64,000 nt of DNA from Caballeronia telluris (GTDB lineage Bacteria > Pseudomonadota > Gammaproteobacteria > Burkholderiales > Burkholderiaceae): contig NZ_FCNZ02000004.1 of NCBI RefSeq assembly GCF_001544495.1, positions 62,001-126,000 on the forward strand, written 5' to 3'. The notes under the pieces were generated by a model. That model searched no databases, had not been told where the DNA came from, and was given only the letters and a program-made list of their open reading frames with translations. Position 1 is the stretch's first letter. Every line of letters begins with the position of its first letter. Shown here piece by piece: positions 1-8,566 of this stretch. Position numbers and translations under genes: made by a program.

Positions 1-523
1 GCTGCTGCAGGGCTATGGGTGGCTCATCATCCTCGGGCCGGCCGGCCTGCTCAATCACGGGCTGCTTGCGAGCGGCCTCGTCGAGCGGCCGGTCATGTGG
101 CTGTATCGCGAGCATGGCGTGCTGCTCGGCCTGATCCAGACGGCCTTCCCGCTCGCGGTGCTGCCGTTGTCGAGCGCGATGCGCGCCGTCTCGCGTTCGT
201 ATGAGGAAGCCGCCGCGACGCTCGGCGCGAGCCGCTGGCAAATCCTGCGCGACGTGATGCTTCCGCTCGCGATGCCGGGTCTCGTCTCGGGTGCGTTGCT
301 CGTGTTCGCGTACAACGCGAGCGCCTTTGCCGTCCCGCTGCTGCTCGGCGGACGCCGCGTGCCGATGCTCGCGGTACTCGTCCACGATCAGGTCGCGCCG
401 CTCTTGAACTGGCCTGCCGCATCGGCATCGGGCATCGTGCTGATGGCCGCGACGCTCGCCGTGATGGCGATTTCACAGCGTCTGGTACGCCGCACGCGCC
501 GTATCGAGGAGCCGTCCGCATGA
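1..523 (+). CDS. ABC transporter permease, PotB-type (5' truncated by window edge)
   Basis: Inner-membrane permease subunit of a polyamine/spermidine-type ABC importer. The reading frame is open from base 2 at the window edge, so the N-terminus lies outside. About 173 residues are visible with several hydrophobic segments. The cytoplasmic EAA loop that contacts the ATPase is clear (EEAAATLGASRWQILRDVML, followed by P and a G-rich turn), as expected for the binding-protein-dependent transport family. The stop codon overlaps the start of the next permease in an ATGA arrangement, so the two are translationally coupled. The matching substrate-binding protein is not in view and probably lies upstream. 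Substrate is inferred only from family resemblance to PotB. Confidence 0.88.
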   Translation, partial: LLQGYGWLIILGPAGLLNHGLLASGLVERPVMWLYREHGVLLGLIQTAFPLAVLPLSSAMRAVSRSYEEAAATLGASRWQILRDVMLPLAMPGLVSGALLVFAYNASAFAVPLLLGGRRVPMLAVLVHDQVAPLLNWPAASASGIVLMAATLAVMAISQRLVRRTRRIEEPSA

Positions 524-1389
524 GTACGCCCGCCCCCCTGCTGCGCCCGCGCGCGTGGCGCCTGCCCGCGTCCATGCCCGGCCAGCTCGGCAAGCCCACG
601 GCACTGCTCGCCGCGATCGTCCTGTTGCTCGCCGCGCTGCCGATCCTGACGATGATCACGATGTCATTCAGCGCCGCGGGCACGCTCGAATTCCCGCCGC
701 CGAGCTACAGCCTGCAATGGTATCGGGCGGCCTGGCACACCTTCATCGCGCCCGATGCGAACGGTGCGCTCTCGATGGGCGATGCGCTCGCGAACAGCAT
801 GATCGTCGCGGTCTCGACGATGCTCATCGCCACGCTCGTCTCGGTGCCTGCCGCTTACGCGCTTTCCCGTTACCGGTTCCGGGGCAAGTCGGCGGTCGAG
901 CAACTGGTCGCGCTGCCGCTCGTCTATCCGCTCGTGATGCTCGGGCTGTCGCTGCTGCTGGTGTTCAACGTGCTGCCGGTCGAACTCGGCCTCGTTCGTT
1001 TGATCATCGCGCACGTGATCCTGGCGTTGCCGTTCACCGTGAAGAACTGCGCGGCGTCGGTGGCCTCGATCGGCCCGGAATTCGAGGAAGCGGCCTGCGT
1101 GATGGGTGCAAGCCCGGGGCGCGCGCTCATCGACGTGGTGCTGCCGCTGATGCGTCCAGGCATTCTCGCGGGCATGCTGTTCGCGTTCATCGTGTCGTTC
1201 AACGAGTTCACCGTGACGTTCTTCCTGTACGGCATCGACACGATGACCTTGCCGGTCTGGCTCTATAGCCGCACGGTTTCGTCGCTGGACCCGACCGTGT
1301 TTTCCTTCGCGGTCTTCATCGTCGTCATCGACTTCGCGCTGATCTGGATGCTCGAAAAGCTCGTCGGCGATGCGGGCGTGGCGCTCTGA
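520..1389 (+). CDS. ABC transporter permease, PotC-type
   Basis: Second inner-membrane permease (289 aa) of the same importer. The start ATG overlaps the stop of the preceding permease by four bases. A short cytoplasmic N-terminus leads into the first membrane span at about residues 25-50. A periplasmic segment typical of PotC homologues (PPPSYSLQWYRAAW) follows. The EAA motif is visible as FEEAACVMGASPGRALIDVV plus LPLMRPG. The length is normal for the family. With the ATPase 35 bases downstream it forms a permease-permease-ATPase operon. The substrate could be a polyamine, an opine or another small organic cation; this cannot be settled here. Confidence 0.9.
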   Translation: MSTPAPLLRPRAWRLPASMPGQLGKPTALLAAIVLLLAALPILTMITMSFSAAGTLEFPPPSYSLQWYRAAWHTFIAPDANGALSMGDALANSMIVAVSTMLIATLVSVPAAYALSRYRFRGKSAVEQLVALPLVYPLVMLGLSLLLVFNVLPVELGLVRLIIAHVILALPFTVKNCAASVASIGPEFEEAACVMGASPGRALIDVVLPLMRPGILAGMLFAFIVSFNEFTVTFFLYGIDTMTLPVWLYSRTVSSLDPTVFSFAVFIVVIDFALIWMLEKLVGDAGVAL

Positions 1390-1424
1390 CTTCGCATCCG
1401 CATTCGTATTTCCAGGGGCATTCG

Positions 1425-2498
1425 ATGACTCATCTGACCTTGCAGGCCGTCACCAAGCGTTTCAATGCGGCATACGCCGTCGATCACGTCGACCTGAGCG
1501 TCCCCGACGGCAAGCTCGTCTCGTTCCTGGGCCCGTCCGGCTGCGGCAAGACCACGCTGCTGCGCATGATCGCCGGGCTTGAGACGCCGACGTCGGGCAG
1601 CGTGACGTTCGCGGGCCGCGACATCACGCACGTGCCGGCCAACCGCCGCGACTTCGGCATGGTGTTCCAGTCGCTCGCGCTCTTTCCGCATATGACCGTG
1701 GCCGAGAACATCGCCTATCCGCTGCGGCTGCGCAAGACCGACAAGGCCGCGCGCACGCGCCGCATCGCCGAGTTGCTCGAACTGATCCAGTTGCCGCACA
1801 TGGCGAACCGGCCGGTGACGCAACTGTCCGGCGGGCAACGTCAGCGCGTTGCGATTGCACGCGCGATCGCGTCGTCGCCGAAACTGCTGCTGCTCGACGA
1901 ACCGCTGTCCGCGCTCGACGCCAAGCTGCGCGAAGCGATGCAGGTCGAGATCCGCCTGCTGCAACAACGTCTCGGCATCACGACGATCATGGTCACGCAC
2001 GATCAGCGCGAAGCCATGACGATGGCCGACGAGATCGTCGTGATGGAGAAGGGCCGCATTGCGCAGGTGGGCAAGCCGCTCGACATCTATCGTGAACCCG
2101 TCAGCGAGTTCGTTGCGGACTTCATCGGCCTCGGCAATATCCTGCCCGTGACCTACGACGGAAGGGACAGCGTGAGCCTGCCGGGCGGCCAGCAGATCGT
2201 CGTCACGCGGCCGGCACGCGCGCCCGATGCGAGCACGGACATCCGGCTGCTGATCCGTCCCGAGGACGTCTGCGTAAAGCCTGTTTCGATGGGCGCCGGC
2301 CCGAACCGGCTGAGCGGCACGGTAACGTTCATACGCGATGTGGGGGCATCGGTCGAAGCGACCATCGACTGCGCGGGCTTTACGCTGACTGTCGCGACCA
2401 CATCGCGCGAGACGCCGGGGCTCGTGCCCGGCATGGCGGTCCTCGCGGAATTGCCCGCCCAGGCGTGCAAGCTCGTGGCGGCGCGTCAGGCACATTGA
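1425..2498 (+). CDS. ABC transporter ATP-binding protein, PotA-type
   Basis: Cytoplasmic ATPase (357 aa) energising the two preceding permeases. Walker A is GPSGCGKTT at about residues 36-44. The signature is LSGGQRQRVAIARA, Walker B is LLLLDEPLSALD, and the switch histidine is in MVTHDQREAMTM. The C-terminal third (about residues 235-357) matches a TOBE regulatory domain as in PotA, MalK and FbpC. It begins 35 bases after the permease stop and closes the operon. No terminator-like hairpin is obvious immediately downstream. Confidence 0.92.
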   Translation: MTHLTLQAVTKRFNAAYAVDHVDLSVPDGKLVSFLGPSGCGKTTLLRMIAGLETPTSGSVTFAGRDITHVPANRRDFGMVFQSLALFPHMTVAENIAYPLRLRKTDKAARTRRIAELLELIQLPHMANRPVTQLSGGQRQRVAIARAIASSPKLLLLDEPLSALDAKLREAMQVEIRLLQQRLGITTIMVTHDQREAMTMADEIVVMEKGRIAQVGKPLDIYREPVSEFVADFIGLGNILPVTYDGRDSVSLPGGQQIVVTRPARAPDASTDIRLLIRPEDVCVKPVSMGAGPNRLSGTVTFIRDVGASVEATIDCAGFTLTVATTSRETPGLVPGMAVLAELPAQACKLVAARQAH

Positions 2499-2673
2499 AG
2501 TCTGGTTCGTTAGCGGTACGCCCACGCACGCGACGGCGGATCACACCCAGGTATGAGTGCGTCATGCGATCGGCTGGCGCATCGAGTCGTTCGTAGAATG
2601 GTCCGCGCGCCTCGTCTCTTCTAAGCTGACTCCATCGCCCCGTCACTTCGATGAGGCGCAAGGAGCGCACATC

Positions 2674-3066
2674 ATGAACGTCATACGAGCGATACGGTCC
2701 CGATCGGGTTTGGCAGCGGTCGCCGCTTGCCTCGCAATGACCGCATGGTGCGGCGCAAGCGCGCCGGGCTATCGGCACGCACTCGACGACGTGGGCCGCG
2801 ACGCCCAGTTGCCGCTGGAACGCATCGCCGTATCCGGCACCGACCGCGCCAAGCCTGAATCGGCCGCGCACGTCGTAACGGCGGTGAGGCTTCTATCTAT
2901 CGATCCGACATGCGAAGTACTGCAAAACAAAATCCGCTGCATGATTCATGCAGCGGATTTTTTTATCGCACGAGCAGATCAAAGCGTGGGTGCTTCTTCG
3001 AGCACGGAGCGAAGGATCATCGCGTCGCTATTGATCGGCATCGGGCGGCACGCACGCGGCCTGTAG
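2674..3066 (+). CDS. doubtful small ORF with possible signal peptide
   Basis: The open frame has an in-frame ATG at 2674 preceded by a good ribosome site (AAGGAG, seven bases upstream). It starts with a basic segment and a hydrophobic stretch (LAAVAACLAMTAWCGAS) that resembles a signal peptide. However, the frame runs straight through the perfect hairpin at 2930-2960, and its last third is antisense to the DUF3331 gene. I recognise no family. Either a short secreted protein exists whose 3' part is spurious or recently altered, or the start signals are coincidental. Listed because the start site is good; the product is unknown. Confidence 0.25.
   Translation: MNVIRAIRSRSGLAAVAACLAMTAWCGASAPGYRHALDDVGRDAQLPLERIAVSGTDRAKPESAAHVVTAVRLLSIDPTCEVLQNKIRCMIHAADFFIARADQSVGASSSTERRIIASLLIGIGRHARGL
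2926..2968. terminator. bidirectional rho-independent terminator
   Basis: A perfect 15-bp inverted repeat (AAATCCGCTGCATGA and its complement, separated by one base) occupies 2930-2960. On the plus strand it is followed by a run of seven T residues; on the minus strand it is followed by TTTTGTTTT. It lies just beyond the stop of the leftward DUF3331 gene and most plausibly ends that transcript. It can also stop rightward transcription from the ABC operon. Confidence 0.85.
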
Positions 3067-3386
3067 ATCGCATCGCCCGGGCGGATCGGGCGCCCGCTCA
3101 TCGCGCACACGCCCGCCACGTGCGCACGGCTCGTGCGCCAGAGCTGATCGCCATAGCAGCAATGCCTCGGGTCGCGCCACTCGATCGTCGCGGTCGAGCG
3201 CGATGGACGGTCGATCAGGCGGACCTGCACGCCCTCCAGCCGTGTCGCGACCTGCGGCCGGCAAGCCGGCTGCCGTCCTTCGCTCGCCGCAGCGCGCCTG
3301 CTGCCGGCACCGCTGGCACTCGACAGGAGCGAGAGCAAGCCGATGGTCTGCATCCACGGATCAATGAAATTCGCGTTCGGCTGCAT
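2979..3386 (-). CDS. DUF3331 domain-containing protein
   Basis: This is a small protein (135 aa) of a Burkholderiaceae family of unknown function. The C-terminal half carries the recognisable DUF3331 core: ATIEWRDPRHCCYGDQLW, then CAMSGRPIRPGDAIYRP, then MPINSDAMIL. The N-terminal 45 residues are low-complexity and poorly conserved in kind. The start is supported by AAGGAG seven bases upstream of the ATG. The conserved cysteines and SGRPI segment could suggest a metal-binding fold, but that is inference. The gene is monocistronic and ends at a strong terminator. It lies near the two-component genes but is separated from them by about 240 bp in which I see no gene. Confidence 0.8.
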   Translation of the reverse strand: MQPNANFIDPWMQTIGLLSLLSSASGAGSRRAAASEGRQPACRPQVATRLEGVQVRLIDRPSRSTATIEWRDPRHCCYGDQLWRTSRAHVAGVCAMSGRPIRPGDAIYRPRACRPMPINSDAMILRSVLEEAPTL

Positions 3387-3625
3387 CTTCGCACTCCTTG
3401 TACTCGGTCAGAAATCCGGTTGGTCTTCGAGTCATCAGCGCTTCGAAGCGAGCGCCGCATGACTCGAAGTTATCGCGCCGCCACGCGCCCGACCAGCCGT
3501 ACATAGGGTTGCGCTTTGTATCCGATGGTTGGGTCGTCTCATATCAAGGTTTAAGAGCGCCGTGCGACGGACGCGCGCTCGCAAGGCTCATGCATGCGCA
3601 TGAGCCTGCAGTCATCGTGGGATAT

Positions 3626-4291
3626 TCAGTTGCGCTGCGTGCGCGCTGGCGTCGTGGCGCCTTCCGGCATCTTCACGCCGAGCGCTTCGGCCTTCAGCAC
3701 GAAGTCGGCAAGCGAGCGAGCACCCATCTTCTTCATCGCCTGTCCGCGATGAATCTTCACGGTGATCTCGCTCAGGTTCAGCTCGGCGGCGATCTGCTTG
3801 TTCATCAGGCCGGAAGCCACGTAAGCCATCACCTCGCGTTCACGCGGCGTGAGCGACTCGTAGCAACGGCGCAAGTCGGCGACGGAGCGGCTGGCCGCGC
3901 GCCGTTGTTCGTCGCTCGCGAGCGCATGCTCAACGGCATCGAGCATGTCCTGGTCGCGAAAGGGCTTTGCGAGAAAATCCTTCGCACCCGCCTTCATGGC
4001 CTTGACGGTCATCGCGATGTCGCCGTGCGCGGTCATGAAGACGATCGGCAGGCCGAGCTCGCTCGCGGCAATCTGTTCCTGCACCGCAAGCCCGCTCTGC
4101 CCCTTGAGGCGAACGTCGAGAATCAGGCAGCTCGGCACATCGGGCATGTCGAACGCGAGGAACTCGTGCGCGGACGCGAAGGTCTCGACGCTCAGTCCCA
4201 CCGAGCGCAACAGCATGCGGACCGCGTCGCGCATCGACTCGTCGTCGTCCACCACGTAGACGATCGCGTTGCTGATCTTGTCACTGCTCAT
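3626..4291 (-). CDS. FixJ/LuxR-family two-component response regulator
   Basis: This DNA-binding response regulator (221 aa) has an N-terminal receiver domain with the acidic pocket VVDDDE and the phospho-acceptor Asp at about residue 59 (LILDVRL). The conserved Thr is in FMTAHGD and the Lys in LAKPF. A C-terminal LuxR/NarL helix-turn-helix follows (LTPREREVMAYVASGL, then IAAELNLSEITVKIHR). A longer upstream frame exists, but the ATG at 4291 is chosen because it starts a canonical receiver. It overlaps the last 11 bases of the kinase gene, which indicates translational coupling. It is the output partner of that kinase; its target genes are not evident. Confidence 0.92.
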   Translation of the reverse strand: MSSDKISNAIVYVVDDDESMRDAVRMLLRSVGLSVETFASAHEFLAFDMPDVPSCLILDVRLKGQSGLAVQEQIAASELGLPIVFMTAHGDIAMTVKAMKAGAKDFLAKPFRDQDMLDAVEHALASDEQRRAASRSVADLRRCYESLTPREREVMAYVASGLMNKQIAAELNLSEITVKIHRGQAMKKMGARSLADFVLKAEALGVKMPEGATTPARTQRN

Positions 4292-6515
4292 CACATGTCT
4301 CCCCGACCGGCAGCACGAACTGCAGCCGCGCGCCGCCTTCTTCCGGCGATTCGGCCCAGATCCGTCCGCCATGCGCCTCGACGATCGACCGGCAGATCGA
4401 CAGCCCCATGCCCATGCCTTCGGCCTTCGTCGTAAAGAACGCATCGAAGAGCCGGCTCGCGTTGTCTTCCCGGATGCCCATGCCCGAGTCCTGCACGATC
4501 ACCTGCGCGTGCCGGGCATCGAAGCGGCGCGTCGCGATAGAGAGCCTGCGCGGACCGTTCACCTCGGACATCGCCTGCGCGCCATTCATCAGCAGATTGA
4601 TGAGGACCTGCTGCAACTGCACGCGGTCGCAGCACACCACAGGCGTCGGCGTCGCGAGATCGACCTGCACCTCGACGCGATGACGCTCCAGTTCGCGCCG
4701 CACCAGTTCGACCGATTCGCCGACGATCTCGTCCAGATCGAGCGTCGCGGGCAGACTGTCATGCTTCTTCGCCATCGCCCGGATGCGCCGGATCACATCG
4801 CTCGCGCGCTTGGCGTCGCGGATCATCTGCGCAATGGATTGCTGCGCTTCGGCCAGTTCCGGGCTCGGGCGGTTGAGCCAGCGCAGCGCGGCGTCGCCGC
4901 ACGTCACGATCGCGGCGATCGGCTGCGTGACCTCGTGCGCAATCGACGCCGCCAGTTCGCCGAGCATTGTGATACGCGTCACGTGCGCGAGTTCGGCGGT
5001 CGATCGCGCGAGCGCTTCTTGCGCGCGCTTGGTCTCGGTGACGTCCATCAGCGCGCCGACATACTCGATGCCCTCCGCCGCCGGCACCGCGAGATGCGCG
5101 ACGTAGTGCACATACTTGACGCTGCCATCGGGCATCGCGAGGCGGTGTTCGACATCGACGTGCATCGCGCCGCCGATCGACTGCCGGTACGCGCCCTGCA
5201 CGATCGCGAGGTCGTCGGGATGGGTGCGCGCAAGGATCAGTTCCATCGACGGCACGACGTCGCGCGCGTAGTCGAAGATCCGGTAGGCTTCGTCGGACCA
5301 CCACATGTCGCCGTCGGGCAGGCGCATCGCGATGCTGCCGGTGCGGCTCAGGCGCTGCGCGTCGAGCAGAAACGCCTCGCTGCGTTCGAGTGCCTGCTCC
5401 GCCTGCTTGCGTTCCTCGATGTCGGTGTTCACGCCGTACCAGCGGCAAATCGCTCCCGTGCTGTCGCGCAACGGCTCGGCGCCGATATGCATCCAGCGAT
5501 AGACGCCGTCGCTGCCACGGATGCGCGAGACGTTCTCGAACGACGCGCCCGTGTCGATGGCCGTGCGCCAGTCCTGCTGCATCTTCGTCAGATCGGACGG
5601 ATGGACGATCGTCGGCCACACGTCGGTATTGCCTTCGCCGAGTGTCACGCCCATGTCGTTCCAGCGCCGGTTGATGAACGTGAGCCGCCCGTCGCTCGAT
5701 GAACTCCACACCATGCCCGGGATCGCGTCGATCGTGTTGCGAAGCTCTTCGCGCTGACGCTGCAATTCGGCTTCCATCCGCTTGCGCGCGGTGATGTCGT
5801 TGCTCGTCGCGAGCACGGCGCGCGGCGTGCCCTTCTCGTCGCGCCACAGCGCCAGGCGGCTCGAAATAACGACCGCGCTGCCGTCGTGCCGCACGCGCTC
5901 GAGTTCGCCGTCCCAGCGGCCCGAGCGCAGCAGTTCCTGGCGGATCTGCGCGAACGGCACGGGAAAGGCGGTCTGCGTCAGACGGTGGATCGGCTGCCCC
6001 ATCGCTTCCTGCGCGCTCCAGCCGTAGAGCGCTTCGGCGCCGCGATTCCAGAACGTGACGCGCTCGTTCATGTCATACGCGACGATCGCGTCGTGGGCCA
6101 GGTCGAGCAGTTCGAGTTGCTCGTGCAGCGTGGTCGTCGCGGTGAGATTCCTCAGTGTGAGCACCGAAGTCGTGGCGATCGCGAGCAGGCTCACCACGCA
6201 ACGCGCGACCGCCGCGTTCGAATAGTTCACGTCGTGCGACAGCACGAAACCCGCGAGTGTGAGCGCGACGCAGCCCCAGGCGGTCGCCACCGTCGAGGGG
6301 CGGTTGCCGGTCGATGCCACGAGCAGCACCACGACGACATAAAGGACGGCGATCGCGATGTCGAGCGGCGTCAGCGCATCGATCAGGAAGACGGCGAGTG
6401 CGATCACCGAGGCGAGCGTCAGGGCGACGCGCGCGTCGCGGCGCACGGTGCGGGGCGCGCTGCTGAGGGTATCCATCGGGCTCACGTCAGCCGCGCGACA
6501 TGCGGACGACGACAC
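4281..6515 (-). CDS. multi-PAS sensor histidine kinase
   Basis: This membrane sensor kinase has about 744 aa from a GTG at 6515; an ATG 13 codons downstream at 6476 is an equally possible start. Four hydrophobic segments lie at about residues 30-125. Three PAS/PAC units follow at about 135-250, 255-375 and 380-500, the second and third ending in DIEERKQAE and DVTETKRAQE. The phospho-acceptor is His in SIAHEVTQP at about residue 527. The ATPase has an N box (QQVLINLLMNGAQAM), G1 (DSGMGI) and G2 (GMGMGLSICRSIVEAHGG). The architecture resembles FixL/TodS-like PAS kinases paired with FixJ-type regulators. No heme or flavin ligand motif could be assigned with confidence. It is coupled to the regulator downstream. 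Confidence 0.9.
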   Translation of the reverse strand: MSSSACRAADVSPMDTLSSAPRTVRRDARVALTLASVIALAVFLIDALTPLDIAIAVLYVVVVLLVASTGNRPSTVATAWGCVALTLAGFVLSHDVNYSNAAVARCVVSLLAIATTSVLTLRNLTATTTLHEQLELLDLAHDAIVAYDMNERVTFWNRGAEALYGWSAQEAMGQPIHRLTQTAFPVPFAQIRQELLRSGRWDGELERVRHDGSAVVISSRLALWRDEKGTPRAVLATSNDITARKRMEAELQRQREELRNTIDAIPGMVWSSSSDGRLTFINRRWNDMGVTLGEGNTDVWPTIVHPSDLTKMQQDWRTAIDTGASFENVSRIRGSDGVYRWMHIGAEPLRDSTGAICRWYGVNTDIEERKQAEQALERSEAFLLDAQRLSRTGSIAMRLPDGDMWWSDEAYRIFDYARDVVPSMELILARTHPDDLAIVQGAYRQSIGGAMHVDVEHRLAMPDGSVKYVHYVAHLAVPAAEGIEYVGALMDVTETKRAQEALARSTAELAHVTRITMLGELAASIAHEVTQPIAAIVTCGDAALRWLNRPSPELAEAQQSIAQMIRDAKRASDVIRRIRAMAKKHDSLPATLDLDEIVGESVELVRRELERHRVEVQVDLATPTPVVCCDRVQLQQVLINLLMNGAQAMSEVNGPRRLSIATRRFDARHAQVIVQDSGMGIREDNASRLFDAFFTTKAEGMGMGLSICRSIVEAHGGRIWAESPEEGGARLQFVLPVGETCDEQ

Positions 6516-6680
6516 GAAGCGGAAAGAGCGGCACGGACATGGACGTTCGATAGGGTTCGTTGGCGAATACCGGCGATCTGCGTGCCGTGACGGAGGTCGC
6601 GGTACGGCTTCAGCGTCCGGCGGCTTTGAGTCTGAACGTCATCCTGCGCGAGTGCGTCGGGCCAAGGCACGCAACTGATT

Positions 6681-7115
6681 CTAATCCTCCGAAAATCCGA
6701 GCCTCACGCGGTCCATGCATTCCGATACGGCCGCACCGTCGACCGGTTTGCTGAGAAAACACATCGCGCCGCCGTCCAGCGCCTGTCTGCGCGCGGCCTC
6801 GGATGCAAACGCCGTGATGAAGATGACCGGCAGCGCCAGCCCCAGTTCGCGCAAGCGCTGCTGCAACTGCAGGCCCGTCATGCCCGGCATCTGCACATCG
6901 GTGATCAAGCAGTCCATGTCGTCGATCTGTCCCGATTCGAGAAACGATTCAGCAGACGCATAAAGACTCACCTCCCAGCCGAGCGAACGCAGCAGGCTGG
7001 ACGTGGCGACGCGAACCGATTCGTCGTCGTCGATGACTGAAACTCGTGAACGGGGCTGCACTCGCTTGTCCTCGACCGTGCGTGAAATGGGGGCGGGCAT
7101 CGTGGACTGGCTCAC
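6681..7115 (-). CDS. single-domain response regulator (receiver only)
   Basis: This protein (144 aa from GTG 7115; ATG at 7100 is the alternative) consists of one receiver domain and no output domain. It has VSVIDDDESV, a phospho-acceptor Asp at about residue 73 (LITDVQMPGMTG), Thr in IFITAF and Lys in LSKPVD. It reads in the same direction as, and 165 bases upstream of, the histidine kinase gene. It is therefore a candidate intermediate, phosphate sink or competitor in the same pathway. It could also act with a kinase elsewhere. Confidence 0.85.
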   Translation of the reverse strand: MSQSTMPAPISRTVEDKRVQPRSRVSVIDDDESVRVATSSLLRSLGWEVSLYASAESFLESGQIDDMDCLITDVQMPGMTGLQLQQRLRELGLALPVIFITAFASEAARRQALDGGAMCFLSKPVDGAAVSECMDRVRLGFSED

Positions 7116-7229
7116 CGCTTGGATGAACCCATGTTACGGATAACGGGCGCGGCCGGAAATCATATGTAGGTATAGGAGACGGCGCCCTCGGAGAACGGCG
7201 CCGTGCATCAGAACGGCCAGCGCGTCGGG

Positions 7230-8285
7230 CTACTTCGTCAGATGCGGCCGCAGCAGCGAAAGGTCCGCCGCGCTGAGCCGGTCGCTCGCCGTCTGCACCT
7301 GATGCCAGTACGGGTAGAGCAGCGGCGGCGCGCTCACCTTGTCGAGCCGTTCGCGCTGCTCGGCGGAGAGCGTCAGGTCGGCCACGCCGAGGTTGTCGCG
7401 CAACTGCGCCTCGTTGCGCCCGCCGATCACGACCGACGCCACCGCCGGACGCCCGAGGGTCCAGGCAAGCGCGACCTGAGCCGCCGACACATTCAGTTCG
7501 CCCGCGATCTCCACGAGCACGTCGACGATCGACCACAGGCGATCCTCGTCGCGGATCGGCGGCTCGGTCCAGCCCGCGAGTTGCCGTGTGCCTTCGGGCG
7601 TCGTGTCGCGCCGGTGCTTGCCCGACAGCAATCCGCCCGCGAGCGGGCTCCAGACGAGAATGCTCAAGCCCTGATCGAGCGAGATCGGGACGAGTTCGTA
7701 TTCGGCCTCGCGCGCTTCGAGCGTGTAGTGGATCTGCTGGCTCACGAAGCGCGGCAGGCGGTCGCACTCGCTCACATGGAGCGCCTTCATCAGGTGCCAG
7801 CCGGCATAATTCGAGCAGCCGACATAGCGGATCTTGCCCTGCCGCACGAGCAGGTCGAGCGCGTCGAGCGTCTCTTCGAGCGGCGTCAGGCCGTCCCATT
7901 CGTGCACCTGATACAGGTCGATGACATCGGTCTTCAGGCGCCGCAGGCTCGCCTCGCAGGCCGCTATCAGATGATGACGCGACAGTCCGCGATCGTTCGG
8001 GCCATCGCCCATCGGAAAGCGCGCCTTGGTGGCGATCAGCACGCCGCCCTTACGCTTGCCGCCGAGCGCCTCGCCCACGATCTCCTCCGACGCGCCGCCC
8101 GAATAGACATCCGCCGTATCGATCAGGTTGACGCCTGAGTCGGTGCACATGTCGATCTGGCGACGCGCATCGTCGAGGCCGACGTTGCCGACACTTGCAA
8201 ACTTGCCCTTGCCGCCCATCGTCATCGTGCCCAGCGTGATGGTCGATACCTTGAGGCCCGAGCGGCCCAGTTGACGATATTCCAT
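7230..8285 (-). CDS. aldo/keto reductase
   Basis: This is a cytosolic NAD(P)H-dependent oxidoreductase (351 aa) of the aldo/keto reductase superfamily. The catalytic tetrad is visible: Asp and Tyr in LIDTADVYSGGASEE, Lys in LIATKARF and His in LYQVHEWDG. C-terminal NADP-binding elements follow (LAWTLGRPAVASVVIGGRNEAQL). A 21-codon upstream extension exists, but the start at 8285 is preferred because MEYRQLGRSGLKVS is the standard N-terminus of this family. The substrate is probably a small aldehyde or ketone but is not determinable. It stands alone, reading leftward, between the receiver gene and the glc regulator. Confidence 0.9.
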   Translation of the reverse strand: MEYRQLGRSGLKVSTITLGTMTMGGKGKFASVGNVGLDDARRQIDMCTDSGVNLIDTADVYSGGASEEIVGEALGGKRKGGVLIATKARFPMGDGPNDRGLSRHHLIAACEASLRRLKTDVIDLYQVHEWDGLTPLEETLDALDLLVRQGKIRYVGCSNYAGWHLMKALHVSECDRLPRFVSQQIHYTLEAREAEYELVPISLDQGLSILVWSPLAGGLLSGKHRRDTTPEGTRQLAGWTEPPIRDEDRLWSIVDVLVEIAGELNVSAAQVALAWTLGRPAVASVVIGGRNEAQLRDNLGVADLTLSAEQRERLDKVSAPPLLYPYWHQVQTASDRLSAADLSLLRPHLTK

Positions 8286-8566
8286 TGCGAAAGCGCCCCG
8301 TAAGAGTGAGTGAAATGCGGGGACTGCGCGGCTGTCCCCGCCAGGCATGCAGCCGACAGATTACGCTCAAGTGCCGATCGACGTGCCGTAGCCAAACCTC
8401 TGCATTGCGCGCCGCGATGCGGGCAGCAATCGCGAAAGACCTGCACGCGACCGGATCGAGCCCTCCCAATCGCTCGATGAACAGGGACGGCGGCTGACGC
8501 AGGCGGTGGCGTTTTTCAAGCTGACGACGGCGTAACTTCGCTTCTGCGGCGGCGCGCGCCACCGCT

